Below are positions 1 to 12,594 of a stretch of DNA of 64,000 nucleotides, one piece after another. This DNA comes from Salvia splendens. Lineage: Eukaryota; Streptophyta; Magnoliopsida; Lamiales; Lamiaceae. The notes beneath the pieces were generated by a model. It ran no database searches, was not told the origin of the DNA, and worked only from the letters and a program-made list of their open reading frames with translations. Positions within the stretch are counted from its first letter, which is position 1. Each line of letters starts with the position of its first letter. Location of the stretch: positions 18,150,063-18,214,062 of the forward strand of contig NC_056049.1 in assembly GCF_004379255.2 (NCBI RefSeq), read 5' to 3'. The translations under genes and the position numbers were made by a program.

Positions 1-353
1 TCCAACACACCCACTACCACGTGGTGTCAACTCAGGCCACGATCGTAGGCCATGACCTACGCTACATCCACGATCTTAGGCCATGACCTACACGACATCC
101 ACGACTTAGGGTGGTGATGCAAGCCACGATCTTAGTTCAAGATATAAATAGAACTTAGATCAGATAGAAGAAGGTTAAGCTCTCTAGAGATAAAATAGCA
201 AATAGCAAGTTTGTATTTGTAAGCTGTAGAAAACAGATCAAGCAATACAATCTTGCCCTCCCTTCTTCCCGTGGACGTAGATTTACTTCAGTAAATCGAA
301 CCACGTAAATTCTTTGTGTCGTAGTTTTCATTCTCTACCAGCAATTACTAACA
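1..353 (+). mobile_element. Tat-type gypsy LTR, 3' part (copy 1)
   Basis: Matches the 3' half of the LTR at 12946-13625 and ends at the same ACTAACA. The 5' part lies outside the window. It includes the AGATATAAATAG TATA-like box near 141. Confidence 0.75.
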
Positions 354-2429
354 TCAGAAATTCGCGGATCCATCAGTGATGATCACCGCAAACTGCCGCT
401 GCTCGGAAATGTCGCTGCCTGCAGTGTTTACTGCCGCTGCATCATCTCCGCAGCTGCGAGCCCCGCTGCATCGTTTCAGCAGCCGCCAATCGTCCTAAGC
501 CTTGCGGATAACCCCGCGGCTCTCAGGCTCCCACTCGATCAGCAGCGCTTCTGGATCCGTATGTACGACGCTGGTGTTCCGCAAACGAAATTTACCCCAT
601 GATCCAACGCGAGTAGCCTCCATGGCGTGATTCTCACATTCCAATTTTTAATACAAGATGAATTCCATGTAATCATTACAAGAAAACAATGATTACAATA
701 TCAAATTGTTACAAGAATGTAATGATTACAAGATTATGAATCTAAATAATCATCACACATGAGAAATCAAAAAGAAATGCGCAATTAAATTTGAAACATT
801 CAAATTCCCATCGCGTTATAAAATGCCACATCTTCTTGTTCTAGGGTTTTCGAACTATGCATATTATAAACATATAACAAACAACGAAAACACATAAGAT
901 CATGCAATTCACATAACATGAAATTAATCCACATAATCAGAGCCAAAAATTGGCTCTGATACCAATTGTTGGGGTTTGGAGCCCCTTGCATAGCGGAAGT
1001 TATGCATTCATAAACAAATCATAATTACAGATCTATTTGACCGATTATGGGATCAATTAACTACATGTTAAACACAGAATTGCATCCAAGAACGCACATA
1101 ATTCATGTAAAAGGAATTAAACCTAAAACATGAATTTCTATGGTTTAGAATTACCGATCTGATTCTCCAAAGAATCGTCGATTGCTTGCACCTTCTCCAC
1201 GTTATGTTCTTCGTACTCAACCACGAACCTTCTAATCTGTATCTCGAACTCAGATAATGACCTTTGGGTGGGCAAAGCTTGTCAGAATCGAAAAGGGCTT
1301 GATTAGAAAGAAGACAGAATATCAGTTTTGTCAAAAACCGATTTTTCGTCCACTCCCACAGGGGAGCACGAAATTAACACTTAATTTATTAATAATCTCC
1401 TTTCTAATCTCCTTTTATATTGAGTTATAATGGGCCAGATTAGGGATCCATGGAGGTTGGACTTGGGCCAAACCTGTTGGACTTTTACTAATTAAATTGA
1501 GCCCCAATTTAATTTAAATCCAAACACAATATTATTATCATCCACTATAGTATAATAATATTGACTGCCCGTCCAATCCCAAATTACAAGTAATCCGGGC
1601 TTTACCTCTTTAATTTATTATTTCCCGTGTTTAAGATATAAATATCCATTAATTAATTTAAGTCTGCTATTTGACTTTAATTAATTAATATCTTTTTCCA
1701 AGAGTTGTCTAGTTCAAAATCTTTATTTATTATTCTGGAATAAATTCCAACCGGGCGGGTTTCTGAATAATAATACCTTTTTCGAATACCTCTTGAGGAT
1801 ATTATCAAACTGGACTCACCCAGCACACGATTCATTGCAATAACAATACTACCACCTCTAGACATTAATTACCACAACCCAATATATCAGGATTCTTGGA
1901 TTGTGAAAAATCCGCACCATTGATAAATCAAAGTAGTGCATAATCAATATCGTATGCTCAATGTTATATCAACAATGATTAAGAAATATTAATCACCGAG
2001 ACCTCGTCTTTCAGTAAATAGCAAGAAAGACTTATCTCGACTGTTAGATCCTTCAGTGCTATACCACACTAGTGTCGTTTATTTCCTAAGGTAAGGAAAC
2101 ATGCGGACTGACAATGCAACCTTTCACGACAGGTAGCCAAAGCCTATCTAGGTTGTGATATTCTATTTCTCTTCTACAAAGGACCGACTGCGTCACCTTC
2201 TGTGAACGTCGTTCACGACCAGTCTACTATGTTGAAGAATTAGACTTGTTTGCTTCTTATACATTTAAATTTTTGAGATACATCTTATAAATGCACAAGC
2301 AAACATCAATGCGACAAAATTACTTCTTCTCGCCTTGGGATAAATGTGGATTGTAGAGTTTATTGTATACAAGCAATTCTATCCGTGCAACATGCTAGAA
2401 ATATGCTTTTCAGTATACCAATCCTAACA
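354..2429 (-). mobile_element. Ty1/copia 5' end: LTR, PBS and leader (copy 1)
   Basis: Minus-strand element end. The LTR spans 967-2429 (1463 bp), starting TGTTAGGATTGG at 2429 and ending CCCCAACA at 967. A primer-binding site TTGGTATCAGAGCC, complementary to initiator tRNA-Met, follows at 952-966. About 600 bp of non-coding leader follows, down to the gypsy LTR at 353. No gag, pol or second LTR remains, so the element is truncated. LTR blocks around the AATCGTGTGCTGGG motif resemble the copia LTRs at 26460, 32168 and 43495. The LTR replaces the 3' end of the PRT1-like gene. Confidence 0.85.
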
Positions 2430-3132
2430 TACACTCCAGGTAATATTTATCTACAACATTTTCCACCCAAGGTGTTCACGAACCACTCAGTATCTTTTAC
2501 CATAGAATGCAGAACTCTTTCTTCTTCTAAGGAACCAATGAGCATAGATATGGGAACAATGCTTGCCTGGAGTATAAAAAAGCTTGAATCTATAATTTCA
2601 ACATTCTTCAAAAGGTCTATTTATCTCTCTCACAAATGTACATATACCATGAAATTCAAACATTATGCAAAGCCACCAATCTACTAGAAATCTGAAAAGA
2701 GACATGAAATGAAATACTAAATGCCACATCATGTACAGACAAAGAGAGTGAAAGGATATACCCCACAATAATCACAACCAACCCCAGGGTGAAAGTTGGC
2801 CCAGCCAGAGGGCTAAACCAAAGCTTTGGCACTTTCCTCCTGTTTTCCTGCTGAACCTAATAACAATAATGTAAAAGAAAGATGTGATAATGATAAAGTT
2901 GAACTATCAAACACGAGATATAAAGATTATAAACATGGCAGCATACTTCCAGATGGACTATGACTGTAGCTATGGGATAAAGATTCTTTCCTTCCTGAAT
3001 ATTCTTCAGGAAAATATTCCTCAAGGAATTGATGTAGTAATAAGCACACGCTAGGAATCCCTCTTGGATGTGAACTTTGGCACCCTGGGCATCTATAGAT
3101 ACTATCGTCTGGTTGAATACATGACTAACAAT

Positions 3133-4123
3133 CAGTGTTGTTAGGGTCGCGGGTCGGTCCGGGGCGATGAGGCTGGACCCCGGGGCGAGGGACCCACGAA
3201 TCGGGGCGCAAAATTATTTATTATTTATATATTAATAATAATAATGATTAAAGATAATTCACTATAATATAAATACTTATATTTACATAACAGGAAAAAA
3301 ATATTTTTAAAGTTCAATTTTGACATTGGGTAGAAAAGAATTATTGGAGGAATTATAATCAAGAGGAATTATAATCAATTTAGTTATTATAATATTTAAT
3401 TAATGGATTTTATAATAGAGTCATTTGGAAAGAAAGATTGGAAGAAATAATAAATTATTATTTTATTTCTCTTCATTTAAATAAACATAATTATTATTTT
3501 AAATCTTTTCATTTAATTTATAAAACAAATTATCAAATAAACATATAATTATTATTTTATTTCTCTTCATTTAGTTCATAAAACAAAATTAGGTAAATGA
3601 AAAGCTCCATAATTAGAGATTGGGGATGTTCTAAAGATTACTAAATTAGCTTTATATAAACCTAAAATTAATTATAAATATAAGGAATTAATAAAATATG
3701 TTACTTATACAAATAATAACAATAGAATAAACAATAATTGATGGAGTACTATAATTATATTTTAACACGTTCTAGGAAATCTTAAAAATACAATGAAAGA
3801 GAAAAATAGTCAAAAAGTAGTTTCGTTTCCCAATGTAAACTGATCAAATTGACCCTCTATTTCTCTCTCTCTATCCTGTCTCGTCTCCCCTCCCTCTTCT
3901 TTTTTCTGTGTAAAAGCAAAAAATCTGCAGCCTACCGGCGAACCAGGGCGGACGGCAACAGGCAAGCCCCCGCTCCGCTAGTTCCGTCTCTCGCTCCAGT
4001 CGCCCGACCGCCCAGAGCGCGCCCCGACGGCGCCCCACGTATCTTGCTCGGCTCACCCATGTTGGGGCTGAAGCCGGCCTCGATCATGGCGACCCGCGCC
4101 CCGGGCGCGTTTTGACAACACTG
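3133..4123. mobile_element. hAT-type non-autonomous element in RING2 exon (copy 1)
   Basis: Termini CAGTGTTGT and ACAACACTG are perfect 9 bp inverted repeats. Flanking 8 bp direct repeats are CTAACAAT (3125-3132) and CTCACAAT (4124-4131), seven of eight bases equal. CAGTG ends and 8 bp duplications are the hAT signature. The ends are GC-rich and the middle is AT-rich. No transposase frame is present. It interrupts exon 5 of the PRT1-like gene. Confidence 0.9.
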
Positions 4124-4939
4124 CTCACAATAAACTGCAAAACAAAAGACATCGAAAAATAAAACAATACTCTTCCTGACATGCATGTAGAAAATACCTG
4201 AAATGCTACCATGACCACAGTTAAGAACAATAGAGGGATACAATAGTTGTTTGCAAACAGCACATTCTACATCAGTTACAAGGACCTTTTTAGTACTTCT
4301 CGAGATAGAGTTGGCATCATTGGTAGTAGTTTGAGAGCTTGACGTTGGTTGGATACTTGTATTTGCCTTCAAGCAAATTTATTTGTGAAGAATCTTTAAT
4401 GGATAGATGATTCTCCTTCACCTGTGGCATCTTGGGCGCCATACACTCCACTTAATTGAGATTCAATAATGTTCCCCTCAAATTGCGGTGATGCATATCA
4501 ATCTCCTTTTCTTCTTCTGCAAAGATCACAAAGAAGAGCATTCAGCTACTATTCATGGTAGTGTAGGTTTGGAGTTCATTAAAATGCATGAATTAGTACC
4601 AAGAAACATAAAAGTGAAGGAAGAGATGAAACATAATGCTTCATCCTAGAATCACCCCCACAGCTTATCTAATATACTTATATATTTATGGGATAAATGC
4701 CTTAAAAGTCACAAACTTTGCCCAAATTCTGGTTTTTCCCACGACCTTTAAAATTGGCGTATAAAGTCACCAATTTTGCCGGGTCTGCTGGTATCTCCCA
4801 ATGACTCGACCCTGTGTTTTCCGGCAACTAAGTGTCCTATGTGGCATGCCTGAATGTTGACGTGGATGACATCGGAAAATCGTAAAACTACGTCGTTTCT
4901 AACACCTAAAACGACGTTGTTTCATCCCTCACAATCGCT

Positions 4940-5644
4940 TTGCTCAATCGCGCTTGGGGCGTGGGGCGGTCAGGGCGCGGCTGTAGTCTCCCCAGCCACC
5001 CTGGGCCGAACGATATTCATGGGGCGAGACTAGGGCGAGCCGGGGCGGTTGGGGCAGCTGAAGCGCACGCGGGGCGATGTGGGGCGTCGGCTGTTTTATG
5101 CTCTGAATTCCGGCGTATTTAATAAAGAGGGAAGAAGGATGAGGAAGATGAAGGGATCACTCATATTCTACGTTACAATTTAAGCACAACTTTTTGTGTC
5201 TTAAGTAATCAATTATTTTAGGTCTACTAAATAATAAAATAAGTCATCTCTCTGTTTCTCTCTTGAAGAAAGCATTTAGTACACTCTTCCTTATAGGTGC
5301 CTACTCGCCCTACTGGTAATATTATATATTTATTTATTGTCTACTGATAATATTATATATTTATTTATAGTATTATGCTTCTAGGAATTTCGAACAAGTA
5401 TTTCTCTCTTACTTGGTCTCTAAAGGCACATGCTGTTACACTTATACACTTATACTACTAAGGAAATTTATACAAAAAATCAATTGCATGCACTACAAAT
5501 TAGTATAAGAAACAGCAAACACCTATATAACTATATAAAATATATATTAAAAATAATGCAGTGGTACTAATTCTATTTTTTAAGTATCGGTCGCCCCGAT
5601 TCGTGGGTCTCTCGCCCCGTCGCTCACGCCCCTAAACAACACTG
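4940..5644. mobile_element. hAT-type GC-rich element inside the Pack-MULE (copy 1)
   Basis: The right end ACAACACTG at 5636-5644 and the adjoining GC-rich block are an inverted match to the left end of the element at 3133, sharing ACCCACGAATCGGGGCG. A second GC-rich block lies at 4960-5100. No matching left CAGTG terminus or target duplication was found, so the left limit is approximate. Confidence 0.55.
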
Positions 5645-5678
5645 CATCAAACGCTACTCTTCCCTTCTCTTCTCAACA

Positions 5679-6569
5679 ATGTGGCCCAATCGGGGAAATG
5701 GATGGTGCTCGCGGCCACTATTTGGATACAGGCCTTTCATGGGGACTAACCTCGACTTTTTCGGCCTAGTCTTCGGAGCTCAAGTCGGTTTTGGGGGTTT
5801 CGGCAGGTACCAGCTCAAATATCTCGCCACCGCCTCCGACCTCGGCAAGTCCTTGGGTGCTTGCGGCCACTATTTGGATGCCGCTTTGGGCAGTAATGAG
5901 TTTGCTGCCGCGGCGATGGGGCTCGTCGGCTACGGCGCGCAAAGGCTCGTCGTGCTAAAGTGATTACGCTGCCGTATTCGGTGGTTAGTTGCTTTCTCTT
6001 TTCCCCCAATTTGATAGGTTTTGCTGATCCAGCTCCAATTCTATATTATCGGTTGCAGTAAAATGCAATAATGCAGTCTAGTATCTCGTACATTACAAAT
6101 TCGATAGTAATTGATTAGGTTGTGGATTGATCTGGAAATATTTGATCCATGAATAATATTGCCCTCTGTAAATGAAATTTTTTATCACGAAATGAATGCC
6201 AATGTGTGTTGTGTGTGCGTTTCCCCCCAATTTTAATCAATTTGATTGAATTGAAGCCTAAATACAAACTGTGCTATTTATACTTTGCTTGTTAGCTGGT
6301 TGCAGCATCTGTTGGTTCAACACAGTCTGCTTTGTTCTGTGCATCAAGAATTTCCCCTCTGCAATGCCGTTCGCGCTCTCCCTCACCGTCAGCTTCAATG
6401 GTGTAAGCGCTGCTCTATACAACCTCGTAGTGAAGTCTATCGATCGTTCCTCATCAACTGTGTATCTCCTTCTCAATGCCTTGATCCCCTCTTCATATCC
6501 GTCGTGGCTCTGATTCCCGTTCCTCGGGCTAAATGTGCTAGCTTTCTTCACAGGCTATTTTGTTTTTAA
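5679..6569 (+). pseudogene. captured nodulin-like MFS transporter fragment (copy 1)
   Basis: Copy 1 of the fragment at 18961-19858. It has further one-base indels at the start codon region (one G lost) and near 5730 and 5800. The splice acceptor before exon 2 reads GTG rather than TAG. Exon 2 keeps CWFNTVCF and LSLTVSFNGVSAALY. Confidence 0.8.
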
Positions 6570-6941
6570 AATTTATTTTTATTTTAAATTTATATTTTTT
6601 TATTTTATTGCACAGTCAATAATGGTTGACCATGTCAGCCGCCACGATCCGCCACGTCAATTAAAAACGACACGTCAGCTCACTCGTTCGCCGGAAAAAA
6701 CCATCATGGGAAATCGGCGACTAAATGCAAAGTTGGTGACTTTATACGCCAATTTTAAAGGTCGTGGGAAAAACCGGAATTTGGGCAAAGTTAGTGACTT
6801 TTAAGGTAGTTATCCCTATATTATTATTGTGCTAGCATCAGTGTTTTTAGGGAAGCAAGGTGTGACTGGGCGATTATGAAAAAACCGGGGTATGGGGTGA
6901 CAGGGCTACATGATTACTCAATTGGCTTACAATTAGGTAAC

Positions 6942-7922
6942 GTTGCATCAGTGACGTTTAAATCCGCCAACGAAATGTTCTTTGAGCCTTCGAACTCCCG
7001 ATGTAATCACTTTGTCGCAAAAGTTGCATGTAAGTTTAATCTGGTATCCAGATCAGTTTTTGCATATTTCCTAGCTGGGTCTTGAGACATTTTGTATAAA
7101 AATGATATATAGAAAGAAACAATCATTTATAAGTTCAACAGTAAAATGTAAAAAGTTTCTAAGAAAGTTTATAGTAAAAGGTAAAAAAGTTTCTAACAAA
7201 AAATTCAAAATAAAAAAATGCAGGAATGAGAATGTCAGAGAATTACAAGTAGTTTTCAAAAATATAGAGTACTTATGGAGCCAACAACACACCAACCCCT
7301 ACGTGTTACGCAACAAATAAACAATGCATATTAAGCGGCGACATTGATTGCAAGTTCAGAAAACTAAAATAAAATTATATAGTTACAAAACAGTTCTACA
7401 AATCCAAATGTACCCAATATCTCTAAAACAATTCTTTACAAAAAAAACACATACACAAACTCCAGATAAACTGAAATTTCATGAATCCCCATAACAAATG
7501 ATGCTCGTACCCGTAGATAAACCTTGAGAATCTGGACGTCGAAGAGAGTGGTGGCTGAAGAATAAAGTGATTTTGCTTTTGCTGAAGAAGACCCACGCCG
7601 AAGGAGTGGTGGCTGATGAAGAAGAAAGGAGAAGAAAAAAGAAGAAAGAGGAGAGGAGAAGGCGGTTGAATAGAAGGGTTGGTGTAGGTTTTCCATAAAC
7701 AAGAGTATGGGAAGTTGGTAAGTTACCGTTTTTTGATTTATTCAAGGAAGAAGATGAAGAGTCATCAATATCTAACCTAAATCGGCCCGTGACCCAGGCG
7801 ACCCAGGCGCGGCCCCACCGTCGCTCCACGGATCTCGCACGCCCCCGCCGCATCAGGGCGATTACATGCTCGCTGTGATCGCCCCGCACCCGAGCGCGCC
7901 TGGGTCGCGATTTTCACAACAA
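6942..7922 (-). mobile_element. hAT transposon 5' fragment with BED zinc finger exon (copy 1)
   Basis: Copy 1 of the fragment at 20205-21219. The BED exon near 6942-7090 has frameshifts here. The GC-rich terminus is at about 7785-7922. Confidence 0.6.
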
Positions 7923-9206
7923 TGGACTTTATACGCCAATTTAAAGGTCGTGGGAAAAAACAGGAATTTGGGCAAAGTTAGTGACTTTTAAGGCAGTTAT
8001 CCCTATATTTATTATTGTGCTAGTATCAGTGTTTTTAGGGAAGCGAGGTGTGACTGGGCGATTATGTAAATGCCGGGTCGTGGGGCAACAGGGCTACGTG
8101 ATTACTCAATTGGCTTACAATTAGGTAACGTTGCATGTCTCAATTGGGTAACAAAATCGGCTACATGATTACTCAATTGGCTTACAATTAGTAAACGTTG
8201 CATGTCTCAATAACTCAAAATAATCTGTTATATGCATAAATCAAGCCAATCTTTGCCACTTCCGGGATCCAACACTGTCCTTAATGCACGAGACAGGCTA
8301 TATTTTTTCCGGCCAAAATAGCACAAAGTAAATATGCACCATCGAAACTGGCTCTGTGGATAAACATGGAATTTACTGTCCTAAAGAATATGGTTATGGA
8401 CAGAGGGGGAGAAAGTACACAGAAGGCACAGCTTTGCAACTCGTTAACAGGTAAAAAATCAGAGGAAGATGCTTATTTGAAGGAAGAAAACTAATTGGCC
8501 AATTTCATAGCATGTCAATGAAAAAAGTTCCTTTTGTCCCCTTGCTATCGAACTGGACAGCATATCTCATGAAGTGACTCAGAATTATCACAAATTAAAT
8601 ATAAGAAGAAGTTCAAACCTGCAACTTGTTTTGCCCTTCTTTTGTATGGCAATGGATATAACTTGAGGAGTAAAAAATGCAACAATCCACAGCTTCTAGG
8701 AAAATGATTATACGGGTTGCGACAGACGGGACAATGAGAGTGCATGAAACTGTCCATGGCTTTAAATGTACACCAAAAGCAAGAAATGTGACCGCAAGCT
8801 GAAAAATGGTAACCAAATAAGAACAATGTCTGCAAACAAAGAGAACTTTCAAGAGGAAAAACAAGTTGCAAGCTTGTTCCTACACAAAATAGCAGCTTTC
8901 AACTACAACAGACACACCTAAAACCACAGGCTTGTACATGATATCCCTGCAAAATATAAGACTTACACAATTAATCACTAAACAACAATCGAAATGCAGT
9001 AAAATTGATTTCTCTCATTATCTATTCAAACAACCCTAAACAAAAAATCGATATTAAATCCTAAATCGCATCCCCAATCCATTTTATGGCCGATTTCTGA
9101 GCAACAACAATTTATCAATTTATCACAAACATGGAGCGTTTTGTTCCGGAATTAGATTTAATAGAGACCAGAAAAAACTTACAGGCAAACGCAACACTGG
9201 AATTCG

Positions 9207-9298
9207 NNNNNNNNNNNNNNNNNNNNNNNNNNNNNNNNNNNNNNNNNNNNNNNNNNNNNNNNNNNNNNNNNNNNNNNNNNNNNNNNNNNNNNNNNNNN
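9207..9298. other. assembly gap (92 N)
   Basis: A run of 92 undetermined bases. It lies at the point where copy 1 of the direct repeat stops matching copy 2, so it marks a scaffold junction between two contigs. Confidence 1.
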
Positions 9299-9625
9299 CA
9301 AACCAAGTTCCGGTCAAGATGTTTATTTCATCAGACCAAAGACCGAGTCCCGTCAAGATGTTTATTTCATCCAGATCAAGACAGTCCCGGTCAAAGATGT
9401 TTATTTCTCAGACCAAAAGAGTCCGGTCAGGATGTTTTATTTCATCGACCAAAGACGAGTCCGGTCAAAGATGTTTATTCACAACCAAAGACTATCCGGT
9501 CCAAAGATGTTATTTCAATCAGACCAAGGACCAATGTCCCGGTCAAAGAAGTTTACTTATAAGACCAAGCCCAAGTCCCGGTCAAGAAGTGTACTTCATA
9601 AGACCGAGACGAGTACGCTGGATTT
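9299..9625. repeat. 38 bp minisatellite, about eight units
   Basis: The motif CGGTCAAAGATGTTTATTTC recurs with starts near 9311, 9350, 9388, 9424, 9462, 9496, 9539 and 9579, a period of 34-44 bp. Units are degenerate. It sits between the gap and the antisense gene in the 3' part of the Tat-type element. Tandem repeats in this position are known for Tat/Ogre elements. Confidence 0.85.
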
Positions 9626-9971
9626 TTTCGGCTAAGCTGTAAATACAGTGTTAGAGAGAAAAACAACTTTCATTTTTTCATAAAAATCTGTTCGGCATAC
9701 AACTTATGCTACCTACAAAATGGCCGTTACCTATTACAAGGACTATTCTACTTCCAGGGTTGCTGAGTTAATCCACCTATCTGCAAAATCCTCTGGAAGC
9801 GAGTTTCGGTTGTTCCGAGCAATGAAGAATAATCAGGGCGACGCAATGCTATACTCGACCCAACGCCTCTTCCCCGATCCCGAGAAGTTCCTAACACCTC
9901 GGCGATGAAGAGTCTCTGCAATAAGCATCTGCTGATCTTGCTCGCTCATAGTCACAACTCCTCGGCGAATT

Positions 9972-12594
9972 TCAGTCCGTCCCTGTCTTGACGATTCCGG
10001 TTGCTCCTGAGCCCGTTCTCGTCTTGACGTTTCCGGCTGTTCCGGAGTTCGTTGTTGGCTGGGAGTAGGATTTTGAACAAGGGAACCAGTGGTTTGATCT
10101 GGAGTGCGAGCATCTGTTGGCGCGATATGCCGAAGGAATCTTTCTATGGAGGGGCGCCGAGAAAGAACAATGTTTGTACCGAGAAGCCCAACGCCGCAGT
10201 GATGTCACAACTTGTTGGCAAGCCGGGCTCTCCAGCACATTGTTCATACGGAGTACATGATATTCCTCCCACAGTTCGTCAACTCGACTCTGAACATCTG
10301 ATATGGTCATTCCCCCGCGCACACGGATGTAATCCTCATACGCAGTCCTCTCAGCAATGGCCGTATTCAGCTCGGCCTCCAGATCTTTCTTATCGGACTC
10401 TAAGTCCTTGATATCGGCCTCCAGCTTCACTAAACGAGCCAGAAGCTCGTCATTCTTCGTCTGATCGGCTATAGCTCTTCTCTCAGCTTCGTCCAAAGCC
10501 GAAGAGTACAGCCGTTTCCAGTGAAGTATCTCCATCTCCTTGGGTACAAAGCAGCTATATTAGTTCGGCAGCTGTACCGAGCAGATAGTAAAATACAACA
10601 GGAATAAAGGCAAGTACGAAAAGCTATACGAAGACAAGTGTAGAGAATTTTTCATTCACAAGGAAAATTTTTTACACTAGGGCTTCAAGGCCATTTTACA
10701 AGGAAGAAACTAGACTAAGAGAAGGGAGACGAAATCATACTCCGCCAGCTTCGTCTCCGGCTCCTCGGTCTGGTACAGCTTCTTTCTCCTGGGCTACCTC
10801 AGCCTCAGCCTCGCCTCCTGCCGGCCTCGCCTCCGCCTCCTGATCGGCTTCCTTCTCCGGATGCCCGGCCTGATCGACTTCGGCCTCCCGCTCCAGCGGC
10901 TCGGCCTCACCCTCTCCGTTGTAAGTCGAAGCGGGTGAAACGGGTCCCACGGAGGCAAAGATAGCCTCCAGGTTCTCGTCCCGATCAGCTCGACAACTCC
11001 GGACTCGGTCTGCAGAAAGCAGGACCGAAGATGAAGCGAGCTCCTCAAGGAGCGGCAGATTCTGAAGCCGAGCCGCTATCTCTCGGCTGTACAGAGGCAG
11101 CACGACATCGGCCCCCTGCTCGCCCTTATCGGCAATTAGCCTTACCAGACTACCGACAAAGGCCGAGAACTGGCTGCTCAAAAAGAGTTTCTCCGTGTAA
11201 ACACGGAGAGCCTCCCCTTGGGCAACCACGGCAGCAGCATCCCTCCGTTTCGTCTGCTCCCGCTGGATGACGAGCTGGTTTTTGGCAAACTGAGCTTCAT
11301 CCTGGGCCGAAATCCTAGCAGCTCTGGCCTTCTCAAAGTTAGCCTCAGCCTGTTCGGCCCGATGACAAGCAGCCGCCAACTTCCTCTGCATCTCAGCATA
11401 GTCATTGGACGCTTTGGAGAGTTCGACGGCGACGAGCTTGGAGAGCATATCGTTCCTCTGAAAATGAATAAAGAAAAAAGTCAACAAAGGGACCACAAAA
11501 AATACAGGAAAAAAGCAAGGCCAGAAAATCAAGAAGAGAATTCACCTCGGCGAAGTCCGTGGGCCATAAAAACGGCTCACAGATATGTTCCGAAGGAGGC
11601 GCCAAGACCACGTCTTTCTCTGGCGCTCTCGGGGGCTTCTGGGCCTTCCCCCTCCCCTTTGCCGAAGTTGACTCCGGCTTCTTCGGATCCGAAGAGGTTT
11701 TTTGCCTTTTCGGAGTCCTCTCGGCATCAGACGCCGAGCTGGTGGTTTTCGGCCTCTCCGGCTCCTTGGACTCCGAAGATTTTCGGGTAGCCTTGTTCAG
11801 CATGTACACTGCCAAAAAGCAAGAAAGCAAGGTTAGTTTTCTTCATTAAAGCAGTAGAACATAAAGGTAAAGAGAAATCCTCACCCTCGGCCTCTTCGTC
11901 CGAAGACGAGATGTCGAACACGACGTCGCCCTTGACGAGCTCAGACTCCGTGTATTGTTTCCTAACTATGGGAATCTTGTTGAGCTCGCCATCGAGCTCG
12001 GCCAATGGTTCTAACCGAGGATGAGGAATCACGGACTTCGGCCCTCTCCAGGGGAAGCCCGGAGCCGCTGTCCTATTATAAAAAAAGAAGCGGTTTTTGC
12101 CATTTCGGCCACTTGGTTTTGCAGAATGCCCTAAAAGGCTGTAAGGGGATCAAGTAAAACCAAGATCCCTTCCTTTTAAATTGGAAAAAATTAAGGATTG
12201 CCCGCAGAGACAGATCCTTATCTAACCTACGGAGTTCGGCAGCAAAAGCCGACAAGTGCCTCCAAGAATTCGGAGTCACCTGACCTAAAGGGAGTTGAAA
12301 AAAATCAAGAAGCTCTACAAAAGGTGGGGGAAGAGGGAAACGAAGCCCGCATTCTAAGCAGGCTTCGTAAACGGTGGCATAACCCTCCGGCGGGTCGTTA
12401 GCCCTATGATCATCGTCGGGAACCACCGCCTTCCCCCCAGGAAAAGAGTATTTTTCGTAAAGGGATATCACAGTATCCTTACTCAAGATACTGTGAAAAT
12501 ACTCTACGGTCTTCTCCCCGGATTCTTTCCGGCTAGAAGACCCCTTACCCCCTTTTCTACCGCTACCAGACTCAGACGAAGAAGAAGCAGACAT
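9972..12594 (-). CDS. antisense ORF of Tat-type element (putative gypsy-type transposon domain), 4 exons, 1 frameshift
   Basis: Proposed exons in transcript order: 11885-12594, 11546-11808, 10741-11457 and 9972-10538, all with GT-AG introns and matching phases. Together they encode about 750 residues. The N-terminus is serine-rich (MSASSSSESG). Exon 1 carries the plant putative gypsy-type transposon (PF04195-like) signature, seen as CGLRFPLPPPFVELLDFF followed by TPNSWRHL. Exon 2 is basic and low-complexity. Exons 3 and 4 are heptad-rich coiled coil (ELSKASNDYAEMQRKL) with an acidic EA-rich stretch between. The exon 1 frame breaks near 12080 in a run of A (T on the coding strand). Removing one base there joins KPLLF to YNRTAAPG in frame, so it is a homopolymer error or a recent mutation. 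Function in the element is unknown. Confidence 0.75.

Larger units (their letters stand above)
4690..6816. mobile_element. Pack-MULE-like element (copy 1)
   Basis: Copy 1 of the element at 17970-20105. Long terminal inverted repeats begin GGGATAA and end TTATCCC. The left 9 bp target duplication is TATATTTAT; the right one has lost one T. It carries the MFS transporter fragment at 5679-6569 and a hAT-type GC-rich segment at about 4940-5644. It lies in the large intron of the PRT1-like gene. Confidence 0.85.
1..9206. repeat. 9.2 kb direct repeat, copy 1
   Basis: Nearly identical, in the same order and orientation, to 13273-22508. It is about 30 bases shorter. Most differences are one-base changes in homopolymer runs, for example in the A run near 1127 against 14390, and there are few substitutions. 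Copy 1 stops inside exon 1 of the PRT1-like pseudogene, exactly where the N run begins. It may be a true tandem duplication or an unpolished duplicate contig; the sequence alone cannot decide. Confidence 0.95.
2762..9206 (-). pseudogene. PRT1-like E3 ubiquitin ligase pseudogene (copy 1, 5' end in gap)
   Basis: Same gene as 16037-22558. Exons in transcript order: 9183-9206 (cut by the gap), 8918-8946, 8619-8798 (first RING, ACGHISCFWC), 4210-4516, 4124-4134 joined to 2947-3132 across an inserted element, and 2762-2856. Compared with copy 2 it has extra defects. One-base changes near 4353, 4411 and 4500 break the exon 4 frame, and the exon 4 donor reads GGTAGC instead of GGTAAGC. Because these extra changes sit in short runs, they may be sequencing errors rather than mutations. 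The inserted hAT-type element and the exon 6 stop are shared with copy 2. Confidence 0.85.

Noticed and set aside
2346..2687. 113-residue plus-strand frame, also at 15620-15970
   Set aside because: It crosses the copia LTR border and an intron of the minus-strand pseudogene; no domain.
9115..9562. Frames running through the N gap
   Set aside because: They consist largely of undetermined residues and minisatellite translation.
9720..9908. 62-residue plus-strand frame in the Tat-type element
   Set aside because: Short, no motif, and just beside the antisense gene's 3' end; no support beyond an open frame.
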